Part shown: piece by piece, positions 63,572-64,000 of the stretch
Layout of the letters: every line of letters starts with the position of its first letter
Numbering within the stretch: the first letter of the stretch is position 1
NCBI GenBank assembly: GCA_025403435.1
Contig: CM046337.1
Coordinates: forward strand, 8,247,015 to 8,311,014
Reading direction: 5' to 3'
Length of the DNA: 64,000 bases
DNA from: Artocarpus heterophyllus
Lineage: Eukaryota > Streptophyta > Magnoliopsida > Rosales > Moraceae
Program-made: the position numbers and the translations under genes
Notes under the pieces: model-generated
Told to the model about the DNA's origin: nothing
Seen by the model: the letters and a program-made list of their open reading frames with translations, nothing else
Database searches by the model: none

Positions 63572-64000
63572 TGTCACGTCCGAGGGATGAGAGGTGACGT
63601 AATGGATTATTTAAATTAATTTAAAAAATAATTTAATTAAAATCAAGAGTTTAAGGGTTAAATTAAATATAAAATATGAAAGTTTCAATAAAACCATTGC
63701 ATGAAAAATAAATAATAAACGTAGCGTGTATGGGTTCTACTAATCCACAACTTGTACACACACATTGTATTGACAATATAATAATACAACCATAGTCCAA
63801 GTACAAATAGAGTTTAAACATTACATGCTTTGATTAAATAATACAAATAATCTACTAGTCCTCCTACTGCTCTTGAGTTCTGTCCGTTGAGTCCTCTTTG
63901 AACCTAAATGGGAATCCACCTAGAGGGGGAAAGTTTAAAACAAATAAAATGTGAGCGAAAGGCTCAGTAGGACTATATTTTAATAAGTCATTTAATTTAA
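63572..64000. mobile_element. Probable Ty3/gypsy LTR start, cut by window end
   Basis: Begins TGTCACGTCCGAGGG, like many plant gypsy LTRs (TGTCACG...), and contains ATGTGAGCGAAAGGCTCAGT, a phrase common in their U3/R regions. The second end and target duplication are outside the window. Confidence 0.45.

Overview
The window is nuclear DNA from a eudicot plant, probably a rosid. Genes are split by AT-rich GT-AG introns, the encoded proteins are plant families (tonoplast aquaporin, ATL RING-H2, R2R3-MYB, DUF1635, RIBA), and the spacers hold LTR retrotransposons, hAT-like elements, MITEs and microsatellites. I cannot name the species.

Layout. 1-2435 (-): 5' half of a UDP-galactose/UDP-glucose transporter gene (UTR5 type), cut by the window edge. 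5847-8507 (+): a RIBA3-type riboflavin gene that looks dead (one frameshift, one in-frame stop, lost conserved residues). 10855-12499 (+): intact 60S ribosomal protein L23a gene. 13438-14067 (-): single-exon ATL RING-H2 E3 ligase. 14795-16641 (-): DUF1635 gene. 16.6-32.7 kb: gene-empty, AT-rich, with MITEs, tandem duplications and one GC-rich island. 33871-41584 (+): decayed 7.7-kb Ty1/copia element with a hAT-like element in its gag and a palindromic, tRNA-derived SINE-like element in its pol. 42513-44045 (+): intact TIP1;3-like aquaporin. 45.7-50.6 kb: three short blocks that repeat, in the same order and orientation, pieces found at 8.4-10.6, 32.7-33.9/41.6-41.7 and 44.1-44.4 kb. 52260-56831 (-): nine-exon 3-hydroxyacyl-CoA dehydratase (PAS2/PTPLA family). 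57.7-58.2 kb: copia remnant. 61400-62647 (-): R2R3-MYB gene of the MYB59/MYB48 type. 63572-64000: probable start of a gypsy LTR.

The order UTR5-like, RIBA3, DUF1635, PTPLA-like dehydratase, MYB59 matches, from memory, Arabidopsis At5g59740 to At5g59780. RPL23A, ATL and TIP1;3 would then be interpolated. There are no operons and the genes share no single pathway; what links them is conserved neighbourhood.

The most notable features are the apparent large tandem duplication now collapsed to about 5 kb of remnants (which also supplies 'empty sites' that date the transposons), the decay of RIBA3 in both enzyme domains, the palindromic SINE-like element, and a 9-base direct repeat spanning both splice sites of the MYB intron 1. 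Exon limits were derived by hand from reading frame, splice sites and family knowledge; no alignment or search was run.
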